Assembly: GCF_017357425.1 (NCBI RefSeq)
Contig: NZ_CP014571.1
Span: forward strand, 744,001-808,000
DNA from: Arthrobacter sp. D5-1
GTDB taxonomy: Bacteria; Actinomycetota; Actinomycetes; Actinomycetales; Micrococcaceae
Direction of reading: 5' to 3'
DNA: 64,000 bases
Both the position numbers and the translations under genes were made by a program. The notes under the pieces were generated by a model, which was given only the letters and a program-made list of their open reading frames with translations, ran no database searches and was not told where the DNA came from. Each line of letters opens with the position of its first letter. The first letter of the stretch is position 1. Of this stretch, positions 54,801-62,706 are shown piece after piece.

Positions 54801-55342
54801 ACGTTACCGCTGAAGAACTCCAGACCCTGCAGCAGTCGCTCTTCAGCGACGCCGCAGCCTGGGAATCCGAGTTCGGCACCCGCAAGGACGTCTCCGCCCT
54901 CTCCGCAGAGCGCAACGTCTTCCGCTACCGCTCCCTCCCGGTCACCATCCGCCTCTCCGAAGGTGGGCGGCTCGCTGACCTGCTGCGCGTGGCAGCAGCC
55001 GGAGCAGTGGCGGGCTCGGCCCTCAAGGTGAGCTCCGCCGTCGTACTTCCTGATGCCGTTGTGACCGTGTTCGCGAACCTGGGCGTCAGCGTCCGGATCG
55101 AGGACGACGCCGCGTGGCTGGGCCGTGCGGCCAACTTCGACGCCGGCCGGATCCGCCTGATCGGTGGCGATTTCGCAGCGCTGAGCGCAGCGATGGGCGG
55201 CCGTCCGGATGTGGCTGTCTACCACGGCGCGGTGACCCAGGCAGGCCGGATCGAGATGCTGCCGTTCCTCCGCGAGCAGGCCGTTTCCATCACGGCCCAC
55301 CGCTTCGGCACACCGAACCACCTGTCGGATCACCTGATCTAG
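51869..55342 (+). CDS. putA: Bifunctional proline dehydrogenase / L-glutamate gamma-semialdehyde dehydrogenase
   Basis: PutA of 1157 residues that turns proline into glutamate. Residues about 90-460 form the FAD-dependent proline dehydrogenase barrel (DDVDYVSIKESS, FINLDMEEYKD, IRVVKGANLPME). Residues about 520-970 form the NAD-dependent aldehyde dehydrogenase with LAETSGKNAI and the catalytic Cys in GHAGQKCSAA. A C-terminal tail of about 180 residues has degenerate dehydrogenase-like sequence, as in longer PutA types. There is no N-terminal ribbon-helix-helix, so it is not self-regulating; the divergent LysR protein may do that. ATG 51869 with AAGGAG. Confidence 0.93.
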   Translation: MTSTIPDATAPSSQDSGQFDALAQEAIALVRHWLTEAGKIPVDVSAQRLAGVLKDPNGLDFTVGFVDGVIRPEDLSVAGRKLAELAPKVPKFLPWYMRSAVRVGGVMAPIVPQVVIPIARRVLREMVGHLIVDATDAKLGPAIAKIRQDGVHLNVNLLGEAVLGEHEAQRRLEGTLKLLARDDVDYVSIKESSTVAPHSPWAFDEAVDHVVEKLTPLYRLAASFPKPKFINLDMEEYKDLSMTIAVFKRILDMPEFKNLEAGIVLQAYLPDALGAMQELQEWATARRAQGGAPIKVRVVKGANLPMEQVEASLHDWPLATWGTKQDSDTSYKNVINYALTPERIDAVRIGVAGHNLFDVAFAWLLAKQRGIAQQGPKAIEFEMLLGMATGQATAVRKDVGSLLLYTPVVHPGEFDVAIAYLIRRLEEGASQENFMSAVFELSENEALFEREQQRFLDSLAGMTDEVPGPNRKQDRRLPAEPAPLEGFSNTPDTDPALPANRAWGRDILKRIPGSTAGNKIVESTKVSDAAELDRIIATAVEYGKAWGARPAAERAAILHRAGDILEARRAELLEVMASETGKTIDQGDPEVSEAIDFAHYYAERAKDLETVDGATFVPANLTVVTPPWNFPVAIPAGSTLAALASGSAVVIKPAKQARRSGSVMVDALWEAGVPRDVLALVQLEERDLGTQLVSHPSVDRVILTGGYETAELFRSFRQDLPLLAETSGKNAIIVTPSADLDLAAKDVVYSAFGHAGQKCSAASLVILVGSVAKSARFHNQLIDAARSLTVGYPEDATTQMGPIIEPANGKLLNALTTLGDGETWAIKPERLDETGRLWSPGIRSGVKRGSYFHLTEFFGPVLGVMTAETLEEAIAIQNEIEYGLTAGLHSLDSAEMGVWLDTIQAGNLYVNRGITGAIVQRQPFGGWKKSAVGAGTKAGGPNYLIGLGSWLPAEAKAKRGTVLQGAAAQLLAAAKSADVTAEELQTLQQSLFSDAAAWESEFGTRKDVSALSAERNVFRYRSLPVTIRLSEGGRLADLLRVAAAGAVAGSALKVSSAVVLPDAVVTVFANLGVSVRIEDDAAWLGRAANFDAGRIRLIGGDFAALSAAMGGRPDVAVYHGAVTQAGRIEMLPFLREQAVSITAHRFGTPNHLSDHLI

Positions 55343-55349
55343 TTTGTGC

Positions 55350-55533
55350 GCCGAGGGGTGACCTCTCGGCACTAAGCACGCACCAAAAGGTTGAAAGCCA
55401 GCCCCTCGGCGAAGTCCCCACCACGGGGGTCCCCGCCGAGGGGTTGGCTTTCGCCTTTATGGGAGGCTCAAAGGGTTGAGATCTGACCCCTCGGCGAAGA
55501 GCGAAGGGTTGAGAGCCAGCCCCTCGGCGAAAG
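55350..55533. repeat. Cluster of short palindromic CCCCTCGGCG repeats
   Basis: Three direct copies of about 26 nt, ending CCCCTCGGCGAA, at 55389-55414, 55473-55500 and 55506-55533, plus one inverted copy (55434-55455) and a short dyad GCCGAG...CTCGGC at 55350-55370. The copies agree at most positions. This looks like a REP-type intergenic element between putA and the next gene. Confidence 0.65.
55394..55451 (+). terminator. Hairpin after putA formed by opposed repeat copies
   Basis: 18-bp arms with one G-U pair (55394-55411 with 55434-55451). The 22-nt loop contains a smaller CCCC/GGGG hairpin. It is followed by CGCCTTTAT. Plausible terminator for putA. Confidence 0.6.
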
Positions 55534-55538
55534 GCACT

Positions 55539-56462
55539 TCAGGCCTCGGCGTAGCCCAGCCTTTGCAGCCTGCGCAGCGCTGCTTGCTCGCTGGGACCGT
55601 GGGAGCCCAGGGCGAATCGGACCATCCCCAACACGCCACGCGCCGCCAGGATGGCCGGCAAGGGCACGGGGCCAAGCCTGGCGGGCCGGAGGCCGAGCAA
55701 GTCCCGGTACTTGGGCTCAAGGCTTGCGACGGCGGCCGCGAACAGTATGCGGTAACCGGGCTTGAGGAGTGGGCTCAGGGGAGGATAGCGGATGAAGGAC
55801 ACCGTCTCGGCAAGCCGCTCATCGGCCCGGAGTATCCCCGAGGCGTACCACTGCTCCAGTTCGTCACGGACCTGGGCCTCGGTGAGTGGCGGGTCCAGAA
55901 CTCCCATGAGTCGTCCTGCCGCTGCCCATTCGCGGACGTAGGCATCGGGGCCGCCCGGGATGGCCCTGCCCCAGATCCGGTTGGCAGTGAGGAAGGAGTC
56001 CGCGTAGGTGACGTGGACCCAGCGGAGGAGTTCGGGATCGTTGGCGGCGTATTCGCGCTCCACGCCCTGTCCGTCACGGTAGGTTCCCCGGACACGCTCA
56101 TGGATCTTCCGGACCCGGGCGGTCGCGGCTTCGGCGGCCTCCGTGGAGCCGTACGTTACCGTGAAGATCCACCGCACGGTGTTCGCGAGACGCCCCAAGG
56201 GGTCCTTCTGGAAGCCGGAGTGTTCGTAGACGCCAGCGAGCGCGCCGGGATGGAGGGCCTGCATCAGCAGGACGCGGATGCCCGCCACGATGGTGGCCAC
56301 GTGGCCGTGCACCGCCCAGACGGCCGACCCCGGGAGGTGATATCCGGCGTCGTTGCCGTCTGCGAGCCGCGGCACCCACTCCGGAGGCGTGCCCGACGTT
56401 CCCGTGAAGGTGCGCTGCAGTTCGTGCCTGTACTCCGTGAGGTAATTCCTCATAGATCCCAT
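55539..56462 (-). CDS. MpaB/rubber-oxygenase-like (DUF2236) protein
   Basis: Protein of 307 residues of the MpaB/latex-clearing-protein family: GSAVWAVHGHVATIVAGIRVLLMQALHPGAL near residue 45 with the conserved His, and VHVTYADSFLTANRIW near 148. Relatives bind haem or carry out oxidative cleavage; for most bacterial members the substrate is unknown. No signal peptide. ATG 56462 has GGAGG 5 nt upstream. Third copy of the palindromic repeat sits at its 3' end. Confidence 0.8.
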   Translation of the reverse strand: MGSMRNYLTEYRHELQRTFTGTSGTPPEWVPRLADGNDAGYHLPGSAVWAVHGHVATIVAGIRVLLMQALHPGALAGVYEHSGFQKDPLGRLANTVRWIFTVTYGSTEAAEAATARVRKIHERVRGTYRDGQGVEREYAANDPELLRWVHVTYADSFLTANRIWGRAIPGGPDAYVREWAAAGRLMGVLDPPLTEAQVRDELEQWYASGILRADERLAETVSFIRYPPLSPLLKPGYRILFAAAVASLEPKYRDLLGLRPARLGPVPLPAILAARGVLGMVRFALGSHGPSEQAALRRLQRLGYAEA

Positions 56463-56497
56463 GAGACCTCCATTTGGCGGAGGTGTACAGAGCAGAT

Positions 56498-56550
56498 TGT
56501 GGACAGATAAAGCCCTGATGACGGATGCATCAGGGCTTTATCTGTCCACA
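56498..56550 (-). terminator. Hairpin terminator after the efflux MFS gene
   Basis: Perfect 23-bp arms (56498-56520 with 56528-56550) and a 7-nt loop, 10 nt after the MFS stop on the minus strand. Also separates it from the upstream end of the MpaB-like gene. Confidence 0.75.
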
Positions 56551-56560
56551 AACCCGGGGC

Positions 56561-58003
56561 TCAGGCGCGGATGCGGCGCCGGGAGGGAGCCGCTGCCACC
56601 AGCAGGGCGGCGATGGCGACGGCGGCACTAAGGATCAGTCCCGGCCGGTACTGTTCCAGCATGGCTTGGGCGCTGACAGTTCCGGCGGCTTGGCCGTGGC
56701 CGCTGACCAACGCTGTGGTGACTGCCAGAACCAGTGCGGCTCCAACTTGTGTGCTGGTCTGGATCAGGCCAGCCGCCAGTCCCTGTTCTGAATCCTTGAT
56801 CCCGGCGGTCGCTTGTACGTTGATGGACGGGAAGGCCAGCGCAAACCCGACTCCCAGCAGGACCACCGACGGCAGGATATCCAGCACGTAATTGGGCGTG
56901 GTGCCGACGCGGAGGAACAGGACGTAGCCCAATCCCAGGGCTGTGAGTCCGGTGAGGATGAGTTGGGTGGCGCCGAACTTTTCGATGAGCTTGTCCGCGA
57001 ACGGCGCGCTGGTCGCAACCAAGAGCCCGGCGGGCAGCAAGGCCAACGCCATGCCCAGCGGCGTCCAGCCGAGCACCGCCTGCAGGTACATGGTGACGAT
57101 GAACTGGAAGCTCAGGTAAGACCCGAACAACCCCACCGCGCTGAGGTTGGCCCGTGCCACCCAGCCTTCTTTAAGGATGCTGAAGCGGATCAGCGGGTGC
57201 TTGACCTTGTTCTCGATCACCGCGAAGGCTGCCAGCACGGCAACGGAAACTGCGAATCCGGCGATTGTTGCCACAGATCCCCAGCCCTGTTCCGGTGCTG
57301 AAACCAAGGTGTAAACGAGGCCAAGCATGCCCAGTGCGAGGGTGACGGCGCCCCAAACGTCGTGCCCGCTGTCCTCAACGGAGGGCTTGTCCTTGGGGAT
57401 GAACTTCATGCCCAAGAGGACAACCACCACCGCGATCGGCACCGAAACCAGGAACGTCCAGCGCCAGCTGAGGCTGGTCATGAGGCCACCCACCACCAAG
57501 CCCAACGAGAAGCCGCTGGCACCGAACGTCGTGAAGATGGACAGCGCCTTGTTGCGCTCGCGTCCCTCCGCGAAGTTGGTGGTGATGATGGAGAAGCCGG
57601 TGGGCGCGGTGAAGGCAGCCGCAAGTCCCTTGATGAACCGGGTGGCGATCAGGATGGCGGGGTCGTCCACCAGCCCGCCCAGGAGCGACGCCGCGGCGAA
57701 AACGGTCAAAGCAATAAGGAAGATGCGACGGCGGCCCAACAGGTCCGCGAGCCGGCCGCCAAGGAGCAACAGGCTCCCGTAGCCCAGGACGTAGGCGGAA
57801 ACGATCCACTGCAGGGAATCGGTTCCGAGATTGAGTTCCTGTCCAATGGACGGCAGGGCAACGCCAACCATGGAAACGTCCAGCCCGTCGAGGGCCAAGA
57901 CGGTGCAGACAACCATCAGCAGCAGCCACTGCGCCCGGGTCCAATGGACGGCTGAGACCAAGGGTGGCTCGGCGGAAGTTTTGAGGGTGGTGGGTGATGT
58001 CAT
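56561..58003 (-). CDS. MFS efflux transporter, DHA2 (EmrB/QacA) type
   Basis: Drug:proton antiporter of 480 residues with 14 predicted helices. Marks: LDGLDVSMVGVALPSIGQEL at helix 1 (motif D1), GGRLADLLGRRRIFL (motif A) near 85 and an MTSLSWRWTFLVSVPIAVV segment near 170. I use ATG 58003 with TTGAGG upstream, matching the family N-terminus; the frame extends to 58039 into the operator. It is divergent from a MarR-type repressor, so expression is probably induced by its substrate. Confidence 0.88.
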   Translation of the reverse strand: MTSPTTLKTSAEPPLVSAVHWTRAQWLLLMVVCTVLALDGLDVSMVGVALPSIGQELNLGTDSLQWIVSAYVLGYGSLLLLGGRLADLLGRRRIFLIALTVFAAASLLGGLVDDPAILIATRFIKGLAAAFTAPTGFSIITTNFAEGRERNKALSIFTTFGASGFSLGLVVGGLMTSLSWRWTFLVSVPIAVVVVLLGMKFIPKDKPSVEDSGHDVWGAVTLALGMLGLVYTLVSAPEQGWGSVATIAGFAVSVAVLAAFAVIENKVKHPLIRFSILKEGWVARANLSAVGLFGSYLSFQFIVTMYLQAVLGWTPLGMALALLPAGLLVATSAPFADKLIEKFGATQLILTGLTALGLGYVLFLRVGTTPNYVLDILPSVVLLGVGFALAFPSINVQATAGIKDSEQGLAAGLIQTSTQVGAALVLAVTTALVSGHGQAAGTVSAQAMLEQYRPGLILSAAVAIAALLVAAAPSRRRIRA

Positions 58004-58017
58004 GCGCCTCAATCTAT

Positions 58018-58059
58018 ATGACGCGTCATACAATGACAAGGACTACGATGACATGTCAT
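58018..58059. promoter_or_regulatory. Twin MarR operators ATGAC-NN-GTCAT
   Basis: ATGACGCGTCAT (58018-58029) and ATGACATGTCAT (58048-58059) are perfect 12-bp palindromes with the same outer half-sites, centres 30 bp apart (about three helix turns), between the divergent MFS and MarR genes. Confidence 0.75.
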
Positions 58060-58118
58060 TGGATGACGCAGAATTTTATGACGTGGATTCAAATCGCGTA
58101 ATGAACTAGAATCGGCAC

Positions 58119-58496
58119 ATGGCAACGACGCGTGACCGTCAACTGGTTGAGCAGTGGCGCAGCATCCAGAACTCCTACTTCCGAACCGCGGGAGCTATCG
58201 ACCGCGCGCTGGAAGCCAAGTTCGACATTGGCCTTAACGAGTTCGAAATCCTGGATCTCGTGGCTGAAAGCGAAGAATCGGCATGCCGGATGAAGGCACT
58301 GGGAGAGCGCACCCCCATGACGCAGAGCGCCGTCTCCAAGGTGGTGGACAGGCTCGAAAAAGCAGGCCTGGTCTCGCGCCAAACCTGCGTTGACGACCGC
58401 CGCTCCCTGTTCCTGGAATTGACGGACGCCGGCCGCGCACTCCACTCAACTGCCGCCGTCGAGCACCGTGCGTTGCTCAAGGAAAACCTCGGCTGA
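58119..58496 (+). CDS. MarR-family regulator of the divergent MFS gene
   Basis: Short MarR protein of 125 residues. The winged helix is at about 55-95 (PMTQSAVSKVVDRLEKAGLVSRQTCVDDRRSLFLELT). Divergent from the DHA2 transporter with two matching palindromes in between, which fits a repressor-efflux pair. Start ATG 58119. Confidence 0.88.
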   Translation: MATTRDRQLVEQWRSIQNSYFRTAGAIDRALEAKFDIGLNEFEILDLVAESEESACRMKALGERTPMTQSAVSKVVDRLEKAGLVSRQTCVDDRRSLFLELTDAGRALHSTAAVEHRALLKENLG

Positions 58497-58704
58497 TCGG
58501 CCTGGCGGTCCAGGACGTCACGACGCCGGTGGTGACGTGCGCATCGGTGGCGGCGAAGGAGCCTGCGGGAGGCAAGTTGCCTTCATTGAGGGCTTTTGCA
58601 AGACTGTAGTCCTCTATTCCCCAGTGTTAGGCCGATGTTTTGACGGGCATTACAGGTTTCACGACGCCAACCGTGCGCTGACCTTGCCCTGATGCCCTCG
58701 TGGG

Positions 58705-58738
58705 CCGGTGGTTGCAGCGCATTCGCTGAAACCACTGG
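58705..58738 (+). promoter_or_regulatory. Leader hairpin just before the ABC-F start
   Basis: 15-bp stem with one mismatch and one G-T pair (58705-58719 with 58724-58738), loop CATT, ending 15 nt before the ABC-F ATG and touching the CTGGAG that could act as ribosome site. A short out-of-frame reading frame from ATG 58692 runs through the hairpin. Candidate ribosome-dependent attenuator, as seen for antibiotic-resistance ABC-F genes. Confidence 0.4.
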
Positions 58739-58753
58739 AGCCTTCGGAGCATC

Positions 58754-60406
58754 ATGTCTACAACAAAAAACCCGTCCATCACCCTTACCGACGTGCGCCT
58801 TCAGTGGCCCGACGGTACCACTGCCCTTGCCGGGATCTCCGGAACATTCGGATCGGGCCGTACAGGCCTTGTGGGGTCCAACGGTGCCGGAAAATCAACC
58901 TTGCTGCGCCTCATTGCCGGGAGCCTTGCCCCTACGGGTGGCAGTATCACCACGAACGGTGATGTCGGATACCTTCCGCAGACTCTCACCCTCGTGACTG
59001 ACTCGACGGTGGCGGACCTGCTGGGTATCGGCCCTCAAGTGAAAGCACTGCGGGCCATCGAAGCCGGTGACGTTTCGGTGGAGAACTTCGATGCGGTGGG
59101 CGATGACTGGGATATCGAAGCCCGGGCTGACAAATCCCTGCGCCATATCGGCTTTTCGGGGGAGGACTTGGAGCGCAAAGTAGGTGAAATTTCGGGAGGC
59201 GAAGCGATGCTTGTTGCCATCACGGGGCTCCGGCTTCAGGGGACGGCAATCACGCTCTTGGACGAGCCAACGAACAACCTGGACCGGGACGCTAGAACCA
59301 AACTGTCCGCTCTCCTGTCCACGTGGCCGGGAACGCTGGTGGTGGTCAGCCACGACCTGACACTGTTGGAGATCATGGACAACACAGCGGAACTGCATGG
59401 TGGTGAACTCGAAGTGTTCGGGGGTCCGTACAGTGCTTGGCGGTCGTATGTTGATGAGCAGCAGGCCGCTGCGGTTCAGGCTGCCCAAGCTGCCAAGCAG
59501 GCCGTCAAGACTGAGAAGCGCCAGCGCCAGGAAGCTGAGATGAAGCTGGCGCAGCGTGCCCGCACCGGTCAAACCAGCTATGACAACAAGAAGGGCTCCA
59601 AGATCCTTGAGAATCAGCGGGCCTCCGATGCGCAGGTGTCAGCGGGCAAGCTTCGATCAGGATCGGATGACAAGGTGGACGCTGCCCAGGCTGCGCTGGA
59701 TGTGGCCTCTTCCAAAATCAGGGAAGACGAACGGATCAGCGTGAACCTTCCGGATCCGGATGTTCCCCGCAGCCGGCGGATCGCCGAGCTGCGGGGAACC
59801 AATCGTGCTTTTGTGGTGGAGGGACCGGAACGGGTGGCCATCATCGGCGTCAACGGGGTGGGAAAAAGCACCTTGCTCGAACGTTTGGTCAGCGGGGAAC
59901 CGTGGACAGAGGATGATGACGACGTCGAATCCGGCACCGCAGGTGGTTGGCTCCTGACCGAGCGGTCCGGGTATTTGCGGCAGCGACTCGACGGCCTGGA
60001 CGAGGCCGCGACAACTTTGGAAAATGTCCAGGCGGCCGCACCAAGTGTCCCTGTCGGGGAAATCCGCAACCAGTTGGCCCGGTTCCTGCTACGGGGTGAT
60101 AGCGTCTACCGTCCCGTTGGGACTCTCTCCGGCGGTGAACGGTTCAGGGTCTCCTTGGCCAAGCTTCTCTTTGCCGATCCGCCGCCACAGGTCCTGATTC
60201 TCGATGAGCCAACAAACAACCTCGACATACAGAGTGTGGACCAACTCGTGGAAGCGTTGAATGCCTACCGCGGTGCCGTCATCCTGGTCAGCCACGACGA
60301 CGGGTTCCTGGCCCGCCTCGATCTGGACCTGGTGCTGAGCCTGGACCATGACGGGGCACTCACCGAGCTGCCCTCCCTGCCCGTTGGGTCATGGTCGGGT
60401 AGCTGA
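58754..60406 (+). CDS. ABC-F family ATPase (ribosome-associated, resistance type)
   Basis: Soluble twin ATPase of 550 residues without membrane helices. ABC1 has GSNGAGKST (about 41), SGGEAML and [13 protein letters not shown]2 has GVNGVGKST (about 366), [11 protein letters not shown] and [11 protein letters not shown]. The basic interdomain linker (about 235-300, [19 protein letters not shown]) would reach the ribosome. Members act on the E site and either protect from antibiotics or serve translation; this one is of the antibiotic-related type by its context between two efflux pumps. It overlaps the convergent MFS gene by 18 nt. Confidence 0.88.
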   Translation: MSTTKNPSITLTDVRLQWPDGTTALAGISGTFGSGRTGLVGSNGAGKSTLLRLIAGSLAPTGGSITTNGDVGYLPQTLTLVTDSTVADLLGIGPQVKALRAIEAGDVSVENFDAVGDDWDIEARADKSLRHIGFSGEDLERKVGEISGGEAMLVAITGLRLQGTAITLLDEPTNNLDRDARTKLSALLSTWPGTLVVVSHDLTLLEIMDNTAELHGGELEVFGGPYSAWRSYVDEQQAAAVQAAQAAKQAVKTEKRQRQEAEMKLAQRARTGQTSYDNKKGSKILENQRASDAQVSAGKLRSGSDDKVDAAQAALDVASSKIREDERISVNLPDPDVPRSRRIAELRGTNRAFVVEGPERVAIIGVNGVGKSTLLERLVSGEPWTEDDDDVESGTAGGWLLTERSGYLRQRLDGLDEAATTLENVQAAAPSVPVGEIRNQLARFLLRGDSVYRPVGTLSGGERFRVSLAKLLFADPPPQVLILDEPTNNLDIQSVDQLVEALNAYRGAVILVSHDDGFLARLDLDLVLSLDHDGALTELPSLPVGSWSGS

Positions 60407-61819
60407 CGCGTTTCCTGCCGCCCTGCGTTGGGCGAGGTAGATCAGTGCAGCGCACGGGACGGCCAGGGCGTAAAACCAGGTGGCCGAGGTGAATACTGCT
60501 CCGTAGGCCTCGGCTCCTGCCATCCCTTGGGCTGTTCCGCCGGAGCCCGCGAACACCACCGTCAACAGTGCCAAGCCGGTGGACCCGCCGAGCTGATGTG
60601 CCGTGTTGACCAGTCCGGAGGCGGCGCCGTTATCCGCAGGCGCCACGCCTGACATGCCAAACTCGGTCAGCAGGATGATTGCTGTTCCTTGGCCGATTCC
60701 GAGCACGATCAGCGGAAGCAGGACGTCCGGGAAATACGCGGTGCCCGGGCCTATGGAGCTGAGCCACAGCATGCCCAGGCCGGCGATGACCAACGAGGCC
60801 ACCAGCAGCGCCGGCTTGCCCAGCAAGGCGCTGAGGGGTTTGATCGCGTAGACCATGAGGAAGAACAGGAGCGTGAGCGGAATGTAGGCGATTCCGGCCG
60901 CGAACGCGCTGAAGCCCAGCACATTCTGGAGGTACTGGCTGAGGAAATAGAAGGTGGAGAACATGGCCCCCACGATCAGAATCCGGATGATATAGGCACC
61001 CGACCGGGTCATGTCCTTGAAGAGACGCAGGGGAGTGATGGGCCGCTCGGCATGACGCTCGACGAGTACGAAAGCCAGAAGCATGAGCACGGCTGCCGCG
61101 AGTGAAACGATCGTCGTCAGGTTCCCCCACCCGGCCTCACCCGCGTTCACGAGGCCATAGACCAAGGCGGACATTCCTGCTGTAACTGTCAACGCGCCCG
61201 CGATATCCACACTGCCTTTGACCCTTCCGGTTTCCGGTAGGAAACGTGGGCTCAGCAGCAAGACGACAATTCCGATCGGAACATTGATCAGCAAGCCCCA
61301 TCGCCACGACAGCAGGTCTGTGAAGACGCCGCCGACGATGATGCCCACGCTGCCCCCGGCCCCGATCACGGCACTGTAGATGCTGATCGCTTGGGACCGT
61401 TCCCCGGGCTGGGGGAAGGTCTGCACCAAGAGCGCCAGGGTTGCCGGGATGGCGAAAGCCGATGCGGCGCCTTGGAGTACGCGGGCACCGATCATGACCT
61501 CGGCGTTGAAGGCGACCCCGGCCAGCAGGGATGCGAACGTAAACACTCCTACGCCAACCATGAAGACCCGGCGCCTGCCCAGAAGGTCTCCGATACGGGC
61601 GCCCAGCAACAGCAGCCCTCCGAACGCCAGCGCATAGCTGTTCTGGACCCACGAGAGCGTTGTGCTGTTGAAGCCAAGTTCGCGTTCAAGGTGCGGCAGT
61701 GCCGTGGTGACGATGGACGTGTCCAACACCATCATCAGCTGGCAGCCCAAGATGACCGCCAAGGTTACGGTTCTGGACAATCGCGTGGCAGGGGTTGTTT
61801 CCATGTGCGTTGCTGACAT
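60389..61819 (-). CDS. MFS efflux transporter, DHA2 (EmrB/QacA) type, second copy
   Basis: Drug antiporter of 476 residues, 14 predicted helices: [20 protein letters not shown] in helix 1, [17 protein letters not shown] near 75, [20 protein letters not shown] near 165. ATG 61819 with AAAGGG 6-7 nt upstream. Divergent from a TetR-type gene. It is only distantly similar to the other DHA2 transporter at 56.5-58 kb. Confidence 0.88.
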   Translation of the reverse strand: MSATHMETTPATRLSRTVTLAVILGCQLMMVLDTSIVTTALPHLERELGFNSTTLSWVQNSYALAFGGLLLLGARIGDLLGRRRVFMVGVGVFTFASLLAGVAFNAEVMIGARVLQGAASAFAIPATLALLVQTFPQPGERSQAISIYSAVIGAGGSVGIIVGGVFTDLLSWRWGLLINVPIGIVVLLLSPRFLPETGRVKGSVDIAGALTVTAGMSALVYGLVNAGEAGWGNLTTIVSLAAAVLMLLAFVLVERHAERPITPLRLFKDMTRSGAYIIRILIVGAMFSTFYFLSQYLQNVLGFSAFAAGIAYIPLTLLFFLMVYAIKPLSALLGKPALLVASLVIAGLGMLWLSSIGPGTAYFPDVLLPLIVLGIGQGTAIILLTEFGMSGVAPADNGAASGLVNTAHQLGGSTGLALLTVVFAGSGGTAQGMAGAEAYGAVFTSATWFYALAVPCAALIYLAQRRAAGNASATRP

Positions 61820-61837
61820 GTCGGACCCTTTCTAAGT

Positions 61838-61900
61838 AACTAACTGGTTGGTTTTTAACCATGCTCTTGAAATGCATCGCTGTCAACTAACCAGTTACTT
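61838..61900. promoter_or_regulatory. Twin TetR operators between efflux MFS and tetR
   Basis: AACTAACTGGTTGGTT (61838-61853) and AACTAACCAGTTACTT (61885-61900) both follow AAC-n-AAC-nn-GTT-n-GTT/CTT, a near-palindrome. Centres are 47 bp apart in the 95-nt divergent gap. Confidence 0.65.
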
Positions 61901-61914
61901 GCTATGGTGAGGGC

Positions 61915-62472
61915 ATGGCGAGAGATGCAGAAGCAACCAGGCAGCGGATCCTGAAGGCGGCAGAGGAGGAGTTTGCCAGCCATGGCATAGCCGGGGCGCG
62001 GGTGGACCGTATTGCTGACGAGGCACTGGCCAACAAGGCGATGCTGTACCGGTATTTCGGCAGCAAGGAACAGTTGTTTGACGAGGTCTTCTCCCGACGG
62101 GTGGTCGCAGTAGTGGAGGAGACCGAATTCGACGCACTGGACTTGCCGGCGTACGCGGCCCGTGCTTTTGACCTTTACCAGAAGGATCCCAATGTCCTGA
62201 GGCTCACCAACTGGTACATCCTTGAACGCGGCCAGGCGGCGGACCTTGAAACCCTGGTGACCTCACACCAGGAAAAGCTTTCCCGGATCGAAAGCGCCCA
62301 GAAAGCCGGCCACCTTCGCTCTGATCTCACACCCATCGAACTGCTGGCAAGCGTGCGTGCCCTGGCCATGACTTGGCATACGCTCACTCCCGAGATGGCC
62401 CGGTCCAAGCTTCCGAGCCTCAAACGGCGTCGCGAAACCATCATGGAAAACGTACAGAGGCTCGTCGGCTAG
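61915..62472 (+). CDS. TetR-family regulator of the divergent MFS gene
   Basis: Regulator of 185 residues. Helix-turn-helix at about 7-55 (ILKAAEEEFASHGIAGARVDRIADEALANKAMLYRYFGSKE). The C-terminal domain has the TetR_C_YcdC-like pattern SVRALAMTWHTLTP. Divergent from the DHA2 transporter with twin dyads between, so probably its repressor. Confidence 0.88.
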   Translation: MARDAEATRQRILKAAEEEFASHGIAGARVDRIADEALANKAMLYRYFGSKEQLFDEVFSRRVVAVVEETEFDALDLPAYAARAFDLYQKDPNVLRLTNWYILERGQAADLETLVTSHQEKLSRIESAQKAGHLRSDLTPIELLASVRALAMTWHTLTPEMARSKLPSLKRRRETIMENVQRLVG

Positions 62473-62532
62473 TCCGCCCGTCCAGTGTTGCCTGCTGTCT
62501 AGATGAGGCGTGCCTGTCGTACAACTCCCCAA

Positions 62533-62556
62533 AGGCAGCCGGGCCTACGGCTGCCT
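62533..62556 (+). terminator. Hairpin after tetR
   Basis: Perfect 9-bp stem AGGCAGCCG with CGGCTGCCT, 6-nt loop, 61 nt after the stop. No T-tract. Confidence 0.45.
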
Positions 62557-62565
62557 GACCTCAGG

Positions 62566-62584
62566 CTCAAGAATCTTGAGCAAA
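62566..62584. promoter_or_regulatory. CTCAAGA-A-TCTTGAG dyad upstream of the M23 gene
   Basis: Perfect 7-bp dyad (62566-62580) followed by CAAA. Its right half, ATCTTGAGCAAA, matches the repeats upstream of the polysaccharide and GGDEF operons at 11147 and 17000. Confidence 0.4.
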
Positions 62585-62706
62585 AACTGATGGAACCTTT
62601 CTTCGGCAACGACGCAGTAAGGCTTTATTTCTGTTGTGATTCCCGCAACAATGGTGCTTGCACGCCAGGCTGGGGTTTGGTGCCGCTGGCTTTTGGGGAG
62701 TGTTTT

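Noticed and set aside
53801..55372. 523-codon leftward open frame opposite putA
   Set aside because: Antisense to the aldehyde dehydrogenase domain; shadow of strong codon bias.
55350..55533. CRISPR array at the putA repeats
   Set aside because: Only three spaced copies with unequal gaps, an inverted copy and no cas genes.
62560..62706. Riboswitch (c-di-GMP or c-di-AMP) before the M23 gene
   Set aside because: GACGCAGTAAGGCT is only loosely like GEMM; the paired conserved GNRA and tetraloop-receptor parts are not present.
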